The notes beneath the pieces are model-generated. The model did no database searches and was not told the DNA's origin. It was given only the letters and a program-made list of their open reading frames with translations. A stretch of 64,000 bases of DNA from assembly GCA_041663565.1 (NCBI GenBank), contig JBAYMJ010000002.1, positions 25,196 through 89,195 of the forward strand. The letters are read 5' to 3'. Every line of letters begins with the position of its first letter. The stretch's first letter is position 1. Positions 26,593 through 34,103 of the stretch are shown here, piece by piece. A program made the translations under genes and the position numbers. The stretch is from CAINOH01 sp041663565 (GTDB lineage Archaea > Micrarchaeota > Micrarchaeia > Norongarragalinales > CAINOH01).

Positions 26593-27180
26593 ATGCAACC
26601 TTCCTTTTCGGACAAAATCCAGTTGCGTAACCTAATGAAAAAGATGCGCAGGGAGCACCCCAAAAAGGAAAGGGACGAGAAAAGCTGCCTGATTTGCAAG
26701 AAGCTCATCGCCAGCCCCGAATTCCAGAACTCTAAAACAATCCTTCTCTACTGCCCGAAAGCCGACGAGGTTGATGCCTGGACCGCAATCACCGCGGCGC
26801 TGGTGCAGAAAAAGACAGTATGCCTTCCCTGCACGGACGAGGAAAAAAAGGAGATTACCGCCTGCAGAATCATCGGGTCCGAAAAACTGGAGAAGGCCGC
26901 GTACGGAATCTTCGAACCAAGAAGGGACGAAAAGAAAGTCATCGCCCCCGAAAAAATAGACTTGATTGTAGTTCCGGGCGTTGCGTTCGACGTCCACGGC
27001 AACAGGGTCGGCCACGGCCTAGGCTATTATGATAAGTTTCTTTCAGCAGCAACGAACGCCTTGAAGGTCGCAATCGCATTCGACTTCCAAGTGATTGATG
27101 AAAAGATAGTCTGCGAGTCGCACGACGTCCAAGTTGACCAGATAATAACCGAGAAAAGGCACATCGTTGTAAAGAAGTAG
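26593..27180 (+). CDS. 5-formyltetrahydrofolate cyclo-ligase
   Basis: 195 aa from ATG 26593 (a TTG four codons upstream is less likely). Family features: LRNLMKKMRRE basic N-terminus, ILLYCPKADEVD, and the C-terminal DLIVVPGVAFDVHGNRVGHGLGYYDKFL ATP/substrate-binding signature. It converts 5-formyl-THF to 5,10-methenyl-THF with ATP. It lies between folD and purN. Confidence 0.93.
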   Translation: MQPSFSDKIQLRNLMKKMRREHPKKERDEKSCLICKKLIASPEFQNSKTILLYCPKADEVDAWTAITAALVQKKTVCLPCTDEEKKEITACRIIGSEKLEKAAYGIFEPRRDEKKVIAPEKIDLIVVPGVAFDVHGNRVGHGLGYYDKFLSAATNALKVAIAFDFQVIDEKIVCESHDVQVDQIITEKRHIVVKK

Positions 27181-27210
27181 AAGCAATAACGCTTGAACAG
27201 GCTGGTTTCA

Positions 27211-27831
27211 ATGAAAAAAATCCGCGTAGTCGTCCTCGCCTCGGGCAGGGGAAGCGACTTCGAGTCAATAGCAAAGGCTGCAAGGAAGGGCGGGATTGCC
27301 GCGGACATAACCTGCATGATTACCGACAACCCGCAGGCAGGCGCCCTGCAGAAGGCGATGGATTTCGGCGTTTCGTCCAAAGTCATCGACTACGGCAAGT
27401 TCCAGAACCGTGCGGAATACGAAAAAGTGCTGCTGAAGGCTATAGATTCGTTTGGCCCCGACCTCGTCGTCCTTGCGGGGTATATGAGGATAGTCCGCTC
27501 GCCCGAGCTGCTTTCCAGGTACGCCGGAAGGATAATCAACATCCACCCCTCGCTTCTCCCGAAGTACCCTGGCGCGCACGGCCAGCAGGACGCGTTCGAT
27601 GCGAAAGAGAAGGAGTCTGGATACACCATCCACTTTGTGGATGCAAGCCTTGACGGAGGCCCAATAATCGTCCAGGAAAAGGTGGATGTCTCGGGCTGCA
27701 AAAACGGCGACGAAGTTGCCGCGAAAATCCTTGCCCGCGAGCACATCGGCCTTCCGAAGGTAGTGGGCATGTTTGCAACAGGAAAGTTTGAAATCAACGG
27801 AAAGAAAGTCACCTACACCCAGAACAGGTAA
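27211..27831 (+). CDS. purN: phosphoribosylglycinamide formyltransferase (10-formyl-THF dependent)
   Basis: 206 aa from ATG 27211. VLASGRGSDF phosphate loop, catalytic Asn110 and His112 in IINIHPSLLPKYPG, and the catalytic Asp in ASLDGGPII. It transfers formyl from 10-formyl-THF to GAR in purine synthesis, and so consumes the product of FolD. Third gene of the C1 cluster; only 9 bp before the M50 gene. Confidence 0.95.
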   Translation: MKKIRVVVLASGRGSDFESIAKAARKGGIAADITCMITDNPQAGALQKAMDFGVSSKVIDYGKFQNRAEYEKVLLKAIDSFGPDLVVLAGYMRIVRSPELLSRYAGRIINIHPSLLPKYPGAHGQQDAFDAKEKESGYTIHFVDASLDGGPIIVQEKVDVSGCKNGDEVAAKILAREHIGLPKVVGMFATGKFEINGKKVTYTQNR

Positions 27832-27840
27832 CAACCACGA

Positions 27841-28398
27841 ATGCCCCAAACCAGCAACCTCGACTTTTCGGAAACGATACAGATTATCGTCTCCGCGCTC
27901 GGAATATCCTACGCGTTCTCCTACGTCTGGCCCGACCAGCAGTTCTTCTCAATCCTGCTTACCGTAGGCACCGCGTTCGTGCTCCACGAACTCGGGCACA
28001 GGTACATGGCAACAAGGTACGGCGCGCACGCGCGCTACCAGATGTGGACAATCGGCCTGGTCGCGGCAATAGTGCTTGCGGTTGCCCTTGACTTCGTGTT
28101 CGCTGCTCCCGGCGCGGTGTACATCTACGGAAAGGAGCTTTCGCGCAGCCAAAGCGGCAGGGTCGCGCTTGCGGGGCCGGGAGTGAACATCCTGCTGAGC
28201 CTGCTTTTCGTGATTGCTGCAGGAACCGTTTATGGCGCGGGCGACGTGCTTCTTGTGGGCGCGCGAGTGAACGCGTTCCTTGCAGCGTTCAACCTCCTCC
28301 CGATGGACCCGTTCGACGGGGCCAAGGTGATGCGCTGGAACAAGCCTGTGTGGGCAGCTGCGTTCGCGCTCTCGGCGATACTGGTCCTGTTCACCTGA
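27841..28398 (+). CDS. M50-family (site-2-protease-like) membrane metalloprotease
   Basis: 185 aa with about five membrane segments. Zinc motif HELGH (His49, Glu50, His53) lies in the second helix, and the third ligand region FNLLPMDPFDGAKV near the C-terminus gives the NxxPxxPxDG signature. The small minimal core lacks PDZ or CBS domains. Such proteases cut transmembrane segments; substrate unknown. It overlaps no neighbour but is 9-10 bp from both purN and the phosphoribosyltransferase gene. Confidence 0.9.
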   Translation: MPQTSNLDFSETIQIIVSALGISYAFSYVWPDQQFFSILLTVGTAFVLHELGHRYMATRYGAHARYQMWTIGLVAAIVLAVALDFVFAAPGAVYIYGKELSRSQSGRVALAGPGVNILLSLLFVIAAGTVYGAGDVLLVGARVNAFLAAFNLLPMDPFDGAKVMRWNKPVWAAAFALSAILVLFT

Positions 28399-28408
28399 GT
28401 GAATCCAC

Positions 28409-28819
28409 ATGGTCAAGTTCGAAAAGCTATCTTGGTCTGCTTTTGACGGCTCGTGCAGGAAAATAGCGCGTTTTGTCCGCGGCAGGCGAAAGGCCGGACT
28501 TGCAGTTGACAAAGTCTACGGCATCCCCCGCGGCGGACTTGGCATGGCGCTGCGCATCTCGCACCTTTTGGACATACAACTTATTGTTGACGAGGCAAAG
28601 GTTGACCGCCGCACGCTTGTCGTTGACGAGATATGCGACACGGGCCGCACGCTTTCTGAATTCTCCAAAAGGCACCGCGGCCGCTACGCTCTCATCGCGA
28701 CAATCTACCACAGGAAGGACGCCGCGTTCACTCCGGACTACTACCTGAAGCTAAAGACGGACAAGTGGGTGCTGTTTCCGTGGGAGACCGCAAAGACCAC
28801 GCGGATGGAAGACGGATAA
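28409..28819 (+). CDS. purine phosphoribosyltransferase-like protein
   Basis: 136 aa, type I PRTase fold: VYGIPRGGLGMA near residue 40 and the PRPP-binding motif TLVVDEICDTGRTL near residue 70. C-terminal KTDKWVLFPWE resembles xanthine/guanine phosphoribosyltransferases. It probably salvages a purine base, matching the upstream purN. The short length and lack of a clear hood domain leave substrate uncertain. Confidence 0.85.
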   Translation: MVKFEKLSWSAFDGSCRKIARFVRGRRKAGLAVDKVYGIPRGGLGMALRISHLLDIQLIVDEAKVDRRTLVVDEICDTGRTLSEFSKRHRGRYALIATIYHRKDAAFTPDYYLKLKTDKWVLFPWETAKTTRMEDG

Positions 28820-28821
28820 GA

Positions 28822-29400
28822 CTAGTTTTCAAAACCAAAGGCAGGTACTTGGCCGTCCGTAAGGTTGGAAGTCGAATACAGCCCCTCGCCGAAGATGAAC
28901 AGTTGCGAGCTGTTTGCTGACTCCAGGCCAAGACCGACATCCACCTTCGCGCACCCAAGTGCCTCGATTGCGGAGTCGTTGCCCCAGTACTTGACCTTGA
29001 GCACGGACTGGTTCGAGTCAAATGAAAGAACTTTTGAAAACGTGGCTTTTGCATCGCCGGCAAAAAAATCCACGTGCTTCGAAGGCTCTGCCCCACAACC
29101 CACCCACAGCGAAGGGACCAGCCCGCGTCTTTCCGACGCCTCAAACGCAACCGAGGCCCATCGTGCGAGTTTTTCTGCCGCATCCTGTGCAACCTGCGCT
29201 GGCGTCGCGCCCCTTGCGCTTGCAAGCACCGCAAGGAAGGACTGCCGCAGGTTGGCCTCGAAAAAACGCGAGCGGGACAGCAAGACAAAGGTTGCCGCAG
29301 TATCGGCCTCGGCATCCGAGCGCGCCGAGGAATATGCTGCTGCCTTGAGCGCGAAGGGAATCACTATGAAAAGAAGCACCAGGCCGAGGAAACCGCGCAT
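28822..29400 (-). CDS. pseudopilin-operon protein, single N-terminal TM
   Basis: 192 aa from ATG 29400. MRGFLGLVLLFIVIPFALKAAAYSSARS is a single N-terminal membrane helix without a clear cleavage motif, followed by an extracellular helical and beta part with few Cys. Last gene of a six-gene minus-strand operon of pilin-like proteins; 4 bp from the previous gene. Function unknown; a minor-pilin or TadE-like role is inferred from context only. Confidence 0.7.
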   Translation of the reverse strand: MRGFLGLVLLFIVIPFALKAAAYSSARSDAEADTAATFVLLSRSRFFEANLRQSFLAVLASARGATPAQVAQDAAEKLARWASVAFEASERRGLVPSLWVGCGAEPSKHVDFFAGDAKATFSKVLSFDSNQSVLKVKYWGNDSAIEALGCAKVDVGLGLESANSSQLFIFGEGLYSTSNLTDGQVPAFGFEN

Positions 29401-29404
29401 AAAA

Positions 29405-29800
29405 TCAGTCGCCCCCGGCTTTCGCCTCGAAAACCACAAGCATCGCCCCGCCGTCCCTTGGCACGATTATGCGGTTGGTGGAAATGACTTTGGAAGATTT
29501 AGAAGGGGCTGCCGCAAATTCTGACAGTAAAATTTCCTTTCCGTCCGGACAATGGACCGAAAACGCACTCGCGGCAAACGTGTCCGTTGCCTGCCTGAAC
29601 TTTTCCCTCAATGCAATTTCCCCTTCCGCGCTTTCGCACGCCGACAATACCAGGTCGGGCTGCGACGAGGCCGCCAGTGCGATGTCTTCAAGCGCGGTTG
29701 AAAGCGCGACCGACTCTAGCGCGTGAACCGGCCGCGTCGCGTGCGGCATCAGGACCAAAAGCGCGCAGGCAACGGCGAATACTGCGGCGTCAACGAGCAT
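29405..29800 (-). CDS. pseudopilin-operon protein, single N-terminal TM
   Basis: 131 aa from ATG 29800. Begins MLVDAAVFAVACALLVLMP, a membrane helix at the very N-terminus, then about 110 extracellular residues with two Cys and a C-terminal beta hairpin (TNRIIVPRDGGAMLVVFEA). Resembles TadE/TadF-like minor pilins in layout only. 11 bp after the preceding gene. Confidence 0.7.
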   Translation of the reverse strand: MLVDAAVFAVACALLVLMPHATRPVHALESVALSTALEDIALAASSQPDLVLSACESAEGEIALREKFRQATDTFAASAFSVHCPDGKEILLSEFAAAPSKSSKVISTNRIIVPRDGGAMLVVFEAKAGGD

Positions 29801-29811
29801 CCAAAACCCCC

Positions 29812-30162
29812 TCAACGGAAACAATACCTCCAGATGGAAATGCCGTTGACCGGGGTAGTGATTACGCGGTTCACGCAATAATCTCCACTTGCTTGCGCGG
29901 ACTGCCCGGCTGGACGCAACGGCAACAGGAGCCCCGACTTGCACGATGCGAACGCGCCCGAACACGACCACGCCTCCTTTTCGGACGCAAGGAACGCCTT
30001 GAGGTAGTTGTCCGACCGCGTTGCGACCTCGGCATACTGGCTTGCATCCCGGTGCATCGAGGAAAGAAGGACCGCAAGGCAAGCTATGACTATGGAAAAG
30101 GAGACTGCAGCCTCGGCCGTTGAAAACCCCCTGTTCCCATTGCACAGCAACCCAAAGCTCAC
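29812..30162 (-). CDS. pseudopilin-operon protein with prepilin-like N-terminus
   Basis: 116 aa with GTG start at 30162, set by the GTGA overlap with the upstream stop. NRGFSTAEAAVSFSIVIACLAVLLSS looks like a class III/type IV prepilin signal (Gly then FSTAEA and a hydrophobic helix). The exported part has four Cys (WSCSGAFASC, DYC, RYC). Translationally coupled to the gene before it. Confidence 0.72.
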   Translation of the reverse strand: MSFGLLCNGNRGFSTAEAAVSFSIVIACLAVLLSSMHRDASQYAEVATRSDNYLKAFLASEKEAWSCSGAFASCKSGLLLPLRPAGQSAQASGDYCVNRVITTPVNGISIWRYCFR

Positions 30163-30506
30163 GCCGTTGGCACCCCTCCCGAAAGGTCGCTTACGATTGC
30201 GTTCTCGGCCCCGGAAATCTTCACGGGGCACTGCACCTCTTGGATTGCTTTGGACAGGTTCAAACCCGAAGTGCTTTCCGAAAACGGAAAACCCATCGAC
30301 AAAGTTGAAGAGCGGAGCGAATAGCTTCCCAAAGTGACGCACGCAAGGCTTGCAGCTGAAAGCGGGGCGACCTTTCCCAGCCCTTCCGAGTCCAGGCGAA
30401 AGAGTGCGCTTTTGCTTGCGCCTACAAGTATGAACGCAGCGGCTGCGTAGGTTGCAAAGACAAGCAACGCCTCCAGCACCGCCTGACCCTTCCGTTTCCC
30501 TTTCAT
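30159..30506 (-). CDS. class III signal peptide pseudopilin
   Basis: 115 aa from ATG 30506 (ATG 30515 is also in frame). MKGKRKG|QAVLEALLVFATYAAAAF is a class III signal. Just upstream the same 13-residue motif, GKRKGQAVMEAMK, is encoded once more by a 39-bp imperfect tandem duplication, so the start region has been duplicated. The exported part has two Cys and ends in Ser/Gly-rich sequence. Confidence 0.75.
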   Translation of the reverse strand: MKGKRKGQAVLEALLVFATYAAAAFILVGASKSALFRLDSEGLGKVAPLSAASLACVTLGSYSLRSSTLSMGFPFSESTSGLNLSKAIQEVQCPVKISGAENAIVSDLSGGVPTA

Positions 30507-30570
30507 GGCTTCCATAACCGCCTGTCCCTTTCGTTTTCCTTCCGTGGCTGCCCGCCCCCGCTGCCGACAA

Positions 30571-30993
30571 CTATCCTGCAAGGAAAATCCTGCACCCTGA
30601 ATCATAGTAAACGCGGTAGGAGCAGGCCCCTTCGCAGGAACCTGATAGGACGCAGTCGTTGGCAACCAAAAAGCTCGCCGGGCCGTCCCTTGAAGCGAAT
30701 GAGACCACAACCGCCGACCTTTCGAAGTCGTAAGCTATTGCCGCCCCATCGGGAATGGACACCTTCCCGGAATACTCCGAGCTCTCTCCTGTTGCCTTCG
30801 CAAGCTCTGTAGCCGAATGCAGCTCCGCTGCAGCCCTCCTGCACTGCGAGGCCCTGCTTGCATCCAGCGACAGGCCGTAGGCTTGCGTGTAGGCCGGCGC
30901 AAGCAGCGCAACCAGCGCGGCTGACGCGCACAGCACAAGCATCGAGTCAAGCAGGCCTTGGCCGCGCTGTGCCCGGCAAGCTAAAGGGAGCAT
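30571..30993 (-). CDS. class III signal peptide pseudopilin
   Basis: 140 aa from ATG 30993. RAQRG|QGLLDSMLVLCASAALVALLAP: Gly-Gln cleavage context with Asp in place of the usual Glu at about +5. Extracellular part has a Cys-rich end (CVLSGSCEGACSYRVYYDSGC). Second gene of the operon. Confidence 0.78.
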   Translation of the reverse strand: MLPLACRAQRGQGLLDSMLVLCASAALVALLAPAYTQAYGLSLDASRASQCRRAAAELHSATELAKATGESSEYSGKVSIPDGAAIAYDFERSAVVVSFASRDGPASFLVANDCVLSGSCEGACSYRVYYDSGCRIFLAG

Positions 30994-31028
30994 ATGGCCA
31001 ACCACCATCGTCAATCCCTTTCCCCCAA

Positions 31029-31205
31029 CTATGGTTCGAATCCAGTCTGGTTCAGCAGGCCAACCGCGCGCTGCGAAGTCGAGTTGAGCTGACCCGAGAA
31101 ATCCGATGCCGTACCCCGCACCTGGCCCAGGAACGCTATGGCAAGCGCCACCAGCACGCCTATTATCAGCAGCATCTCCACCGAGACCTGCCCCTTTTCA
31201 TCCAT
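31029..31205 (-). CDS. class III mini-pilin, 58 aa, first gene of the pseudopilin operon
   Basis: ATG at 31205 to TAG 31029-31031 on the minus strand encodes 58 residues beginning MDEKG|QVSVEMLLIIGVLVAL. The KG-Q cleavage site, Glu at +5 and hydrophobic helix are exactly those of class III prepilins. Only about 35 residues follow. As leader gene and most canonical signal it may be the major subunit of the structure whose minor components are encoded downstream. Confidence 0.82.
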   Translation of the reverse strand: MDEKGQVSVEMLLIIGVLVALAIAFLGQVRGTASDFSGQLNSTSQRAVGLLNQTGFEP

Positions 31206-31283
31206 AGGGATTAAGACTGCCTGCGGACGGACAATAAGCTGGCGTGTAACTATGCTAAACGCAAAGTTGCTCGCCCTGCTAGG

Positions 31284-31293
31284 CTTATTTATT
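31284..31293 (+). promoter_or_regulatory. TATA box of the secreted protein gene at 31316
   Basis: CTTATTTATT about 27 bp before ATG 31316, in the divergent region shared with the pseudopilin operon. Confidence 0.55.
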
Positions 31294-31315
31294 CCCCGGT
31301 TGAGTAAATTTCTTG

Positions 31316-32074
31316 ATGAAATACCCGCTAGCCCTGCTGGCTGTTGCGCTCCTGCTCGCGATACCGCTAGCGCAGGCCTACACCGACCACTCGCTTTCGG
31401 TCACGGTCACCATCAAGAAGGACGGCACCGCGCACGTGCGCGAAAAGGCCATATTCTACGTGGACAGCGACGCCGAGATAGAGGCGTTCAAGGACAACCT
31501 CAAGCTGGGAAAGAGCACCATACTCGCGTGGAAGAAGTTCTCCGACAACATCCGCTACCACATAGGCGGGGTGCAGAGCCCGGTTGACAACCTCACCATC
31601 ACCGCGGGCCCGGAGTACGACATCAAGCAGAACGCGCGCTCGGTCACGCTCGACTACGAGCTCGTTGACAAGTTCGTCGAGGGCCAGAAAATCGGCAGCA
31701 GGACGACCCACTTCACGCTCAACGAGGAAATCCTCGGGTTCGACAAGTCGGAGACGCGCCAGACGATACTCGGGAGCAACGTGTACTTCACCATCGCCCT
31801 GCCCCAGACGTCCTCGCTTGCCAAGAAGGACGGCGCGGTTCTCGTCGGGCCTTCGCCGTACGTGTACGACGAGTCAAACAGGACAATAACCTGGTTCGGG
31901 CCCAGCACCGGCCGCTGGGTGCTCGAATACGACGTGGAGGAGCCCCTGAGCGATGAGGTTTATGGCTTCTTCTCCGACCTCTACAACACCGCAGTCGAGC
32001 TCCTGCCGCTTGCCGTTCTCCTGATTTCAGCGGGCATCATCCTGACGATGCTCGTGAAGATGAAGCGCTTCTAG
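31316..32074 (+). CDS. exported membrane-anchored protein, function unknown
   Basis: 252 aa from ATG 31316. Sec signal peptide ending near AQA|Y, a beta-rich extracellular part (HSLSVTVTIKKDGTAHVREKAIFYV) and a C-terminal membrane helix LLPLAVLLISAGIILTMLV with a basic cytoplasmic end. One-pass anchored cell-surface protein. The N-terminal strand pattern resembles DUF2207/DUF4897-type exported domains but no assignment is made. Its stop overlaps that of convergent rfcL by 4 bp. Confidence 0.75.
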   Translation: MKYPLALLAVALLLAIPLAQAYTDHSLSVTVTIKKDGTAHVREKAIFYVDSDAEIEAFKDNLKLGKSTILAWKKFSDNIRYHIGGVQSPVDNLTITAGPEYDIKQNARSVTLDYELVDKFVEGQKIGSRTTHFTLNEEILGFDKSETRQTILGSNVYFTIALPQTSSLAKKDGAVLVGPSPYVYDESNRTITWFGPSTGRWVLEYDVEEPLSDEVYGFFSDLYNTAVELLPLAVLLISAGIILTMLVKMKRF

Positions 32075-33225
32075 AGCTTCCCGTAGGCGTCCTCGATGGC
32101 GCCTTTCTCTTCCTTTTCAAGCCCGTAGCCCTCGGCCTGCTGGGCTGAGATGTACGGCAGGACGTCCTTTTTCGCGCGCTTGGACGAGATGTGGGCTATC
32201 TTTCCCACCTTGAGTCCGGCTGACTTGAGAGCAGCGCGCGTCCCGCGCGAGGAAGCCATCTTGGAAAGCTTGCTGGGAAACGAGTATTTCGCGAACTTCA
32301 TGTACCTGTTCTTCTTCGCAAGAGCCGTGCCCGTCAGCGCGAGCGTGCGCGCGTACTTCCAGAACGAGTAGTCGTTGGTCTTGCGCACGTGGCCCAAAAA
32401 CATGTCCGAGCGCGAGATTATGTCAAGCGCCTTGGCAACTTCTTCGGGGTTCTCGTATTCTATCGGCACGTTCTCGCAGAACCACGCAAGCATCGTCGAT
32501 ATCTCCTCGTCAACCCCGTCGGATGCCTTGAGCGCCTCCTTGTAGTTGTCCGCCTTGAGCGTGCGCCTCACAGCGTCGAACATGCCCGCCTCGCGCTCGC
32601 GCTCCGACGAGATGGATTTGCCTCCCGATGACTGCAAGTCTATTAGCGCTGCTCGCATGTCGCCCGAGCTTTGCTTGGCGATTTCGTCTATGTACTCGCC
32701 TTCCGCCATGCCCTCGGCCTTTGCGATTTTCTTTAGGGCTGCCGCAATCGACCTTGAGTTGAGCTTCTTGAACTCAACTGGCTTCGTGAGAAATCGCAGG
32801 GGCTTTACCGCGTCGTCCCACGCGTCGTTTGCGATGAATATGATCGGCTGAGCTGACTCCCTCGCAAGGGCCGCGAGTGCCGACGAGCTCCCGCGGTCCG
32901 AGGTGGAGCCAATCTCATCGACTATGAGCAGCCGACGCGAGCCGAACAGCGAGCCGTAGCCTGCAGACGCGCCAAGCACTTCCTTGATGTCGTTTGCCGA
33001 GCGGAGCCTCGAGGCATCCGACTCGACTGTTTCCCAGCCCATCTCAACAGCAAGCGCCCTTGCAACCGCGGTCTTGCCGGTGCCCGGCGGGCCGAACAGC
33101 AGCAACGGCTTTTCCTTTTTTCCGGACTCGACGCTTGCGGCCCACTGCCTGATTTCCTGGCGCGGCTCCTCGTTCCCGATGAACTCGGCGACGGTCTTGG
33201 GCAGGTGCTTGATTGTCCAGAGCAT
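32071..33225 (-). CDS. rfcL: replication factor C large subunit (clamp loader)
   Basis: 384 aa. N-terminal LPKTVAEFIGNE box, Walker A GPPGTGKT (45-52), Walker B LLIVDEIG, sensor region IIFIANDAWD, and SSGDMRAALIDLQ. RfcL and the small subunit load PCNA at primer ends. Archaeal RfcL are usually 400-500 aa and end in a PIP box; here the end (KEEKGAIEDAYGKL) has none. Relevant to the PIP-type tails of the Hef-like and Nre proteins in this window. Confidence 0.95.
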   Translation of the reverse strand: MLWTIKHLPKTVAEFIGNEEPRQEIRQWAASVESGKKEKPLLLFGPPGTGKTAVARALAVEMGWETVESDASRLRSANDIKEVLGASAGYGSLFGSRRLLIVDEIGSTSDRGSSSALAALARESAQPIIFIANDAWDDAVKPLRFLTKPVEFKKLNSRSIAAALKKIAKAEGMAEGEYIDEIAKQSSGDMRAALIDLQSSGGKSISSEREREAGMFDAVRRTLKADNYKEALKASDGVDEEISTMLAWFCENVPIEYENPEEVAKALDIISRSDMFLGHVRKTNDYSFWKYARTLALTGTALAKKNRYMKFAKYSFPSKLSKMASSRGTRAALKSAGLKVGKIAHISSKRAKKDVLPYISAQQAEGYGLEKEEKGAIEDAYGKL

Positions 33226-33357
33226 TTGGGAAAACCTGAAAGGAAAATCGAACGGGTTGAAAAAATTATAATAGAAAAAGGAAGGGCAAGAAATAAAATG
33301 GAAAACGGGCCAAACTGCAGGGAAATCACCGACTCCGCCCGCAGCCCGGCTGCAAGC

Positions 33358-33465
33358 TTACTTCTTCTTTGCCGGTTTCTTCGCCGCCTTCTTTGCAGCC
33401 TTCTTTGCAACTACCTTCTTGGCAGCCGGCTTTGCGCCGCAGGTGCATCCGCAACCACAGTTCAT
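33358..33465 (-). CDS. 35-aa Cys-rich, Lys/Ala-tailed mini-protein
   Basis: ATG at 33465, TAA 33358-33360. The protein starts MNCGCGCTCGAKPAAK (four Cys in nine residues) and continues only with Ala, Lys, Val and Pro (AAKKAAKK, PAKKK). The Cys cluster suggests metal binding, the tail nucleic-acid binding. A T/A-rich segment upstream (33491-33520) could hold its promoter. Not recognised as a known family. Confidence 0.55.
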   Translation of the reverse strand: MNCGCGCTCGAKPAAKKVVAKKAAKKAAKKPAKKK

Positions 33466-33572
33466 TCTCTTCACCCCGATATAGGTAATATCGCGTTTGG
33501 GACTTTTAATAACGATTAAAACGCTTCCCAAGCATTATTTGTATCCGCATGTCCAACTAGTAATGCGTTTTT

Positions 33573-33646
33573 GCCTCAGTAGCTCAGCCTGGGAGAGCGT
33601 TCGGCTGAAGACCGATGTGTCGGGTGTTCAAATCACCCCTGAGGCA
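33573..33646 (+). tRNA. tRNA-Phe (anticodon GAA)
   Basis: 74 nt without intron. Acceptor GCCTCAG pairs with CTGAGGC, discriminator A. Anticodon loop CTGAAGA gives GAA, T-arm GGTGTTCAAATCACC. Promoter: GCATTATTTG at 33532-33541. Confidence 0.95.
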
Positions 33647-33721
33647 TTTTTCACCACACCCCCAGCGCGGCACAGATACAATTAATTTCCCCAGACGCTA
33701 ATGGTAAACGGGTGTTGTCCA

Positions 33722-33973
33722 ATGGCAAAGGGAAAATCGTCAGCAAGCATAAAGATAACCGGCCTTGAGAACCTCAAGAAGATGAACTGCAAGCCGTCGG
33801 GCTGTGGCGGCTGCGGCTGTTCGGGCGCGCTCTATGGCGTCGGGTTCCTCGGCGCGCTGTACTACTTCCTGACAACCGCGACCAGCCTCTGGATGGGAGT
33901 CGTGGGAGTGGTCAAGGCGATATTCTGGCCCGGCGTGCTTGCTTGGCTCGCGCTCAAGTCCCTCGGCGCATAG
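33722..33973 (+). CDS. small Cys/Gly-rich two-TM membrane protein
   Basis: 83 aa from ATG 33722. Soluble start, then MNCKPSGCGGCGCSGALYG (five Cys) leading into a first helix (GFLGALYYFLTTATSLWMGVVGVV) and a second (AIFWPGVLAWLALKSLGA). Small proteins of this CGGCGCSG-plus-membrane-helix type occur in several DPANN genomes as far as recalled; function unknown. Confidence 0.75.
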   Translation: MAKGKSSASIKITGLENLKKMNCKPSGCGGCGCSGALYGVGFLGALYYFLTTATSLWMGVVGVVKAIFWPGVLAWLALKSLGA

Positions 33974-34024
33974 GGGGGAAGGCAGGAGTTCCGGCGGGAA
34001 GGGACCGCCGGCCTGCAACTACTT

Positions 34025-34057
34025 ATTTTTGGGTAAAGGCCATTTTTGGGTAAAAGC
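34025..34057 (+). repeat. 17-bp tandem repeat before the DMT transporter
   Basis: ATTTTTGGGTAAAGGC (34025-34040) is repeated as ATTTTTGGGTAAAAGC (34042-34057), 15 of 16 bases equal. The second copy runs into GCTATTTATCC, the probable TATA box of the gene at 34104. Candidate operator. Confidence 0.6.
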
Positions 34058-34103
34058 TATTTATCCGGCCGCCGCGCAATCATTTCCGCAGGAGTGATTG
34101 CCG

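Noticed and set aside
31028..31050. GGTTCGAATCC T-loop-like sequence suggesting a tRNA
   Set aside because: No acceptor, D or anticodon arms fit around it; the bases code for the end of the 58-aa pilin.
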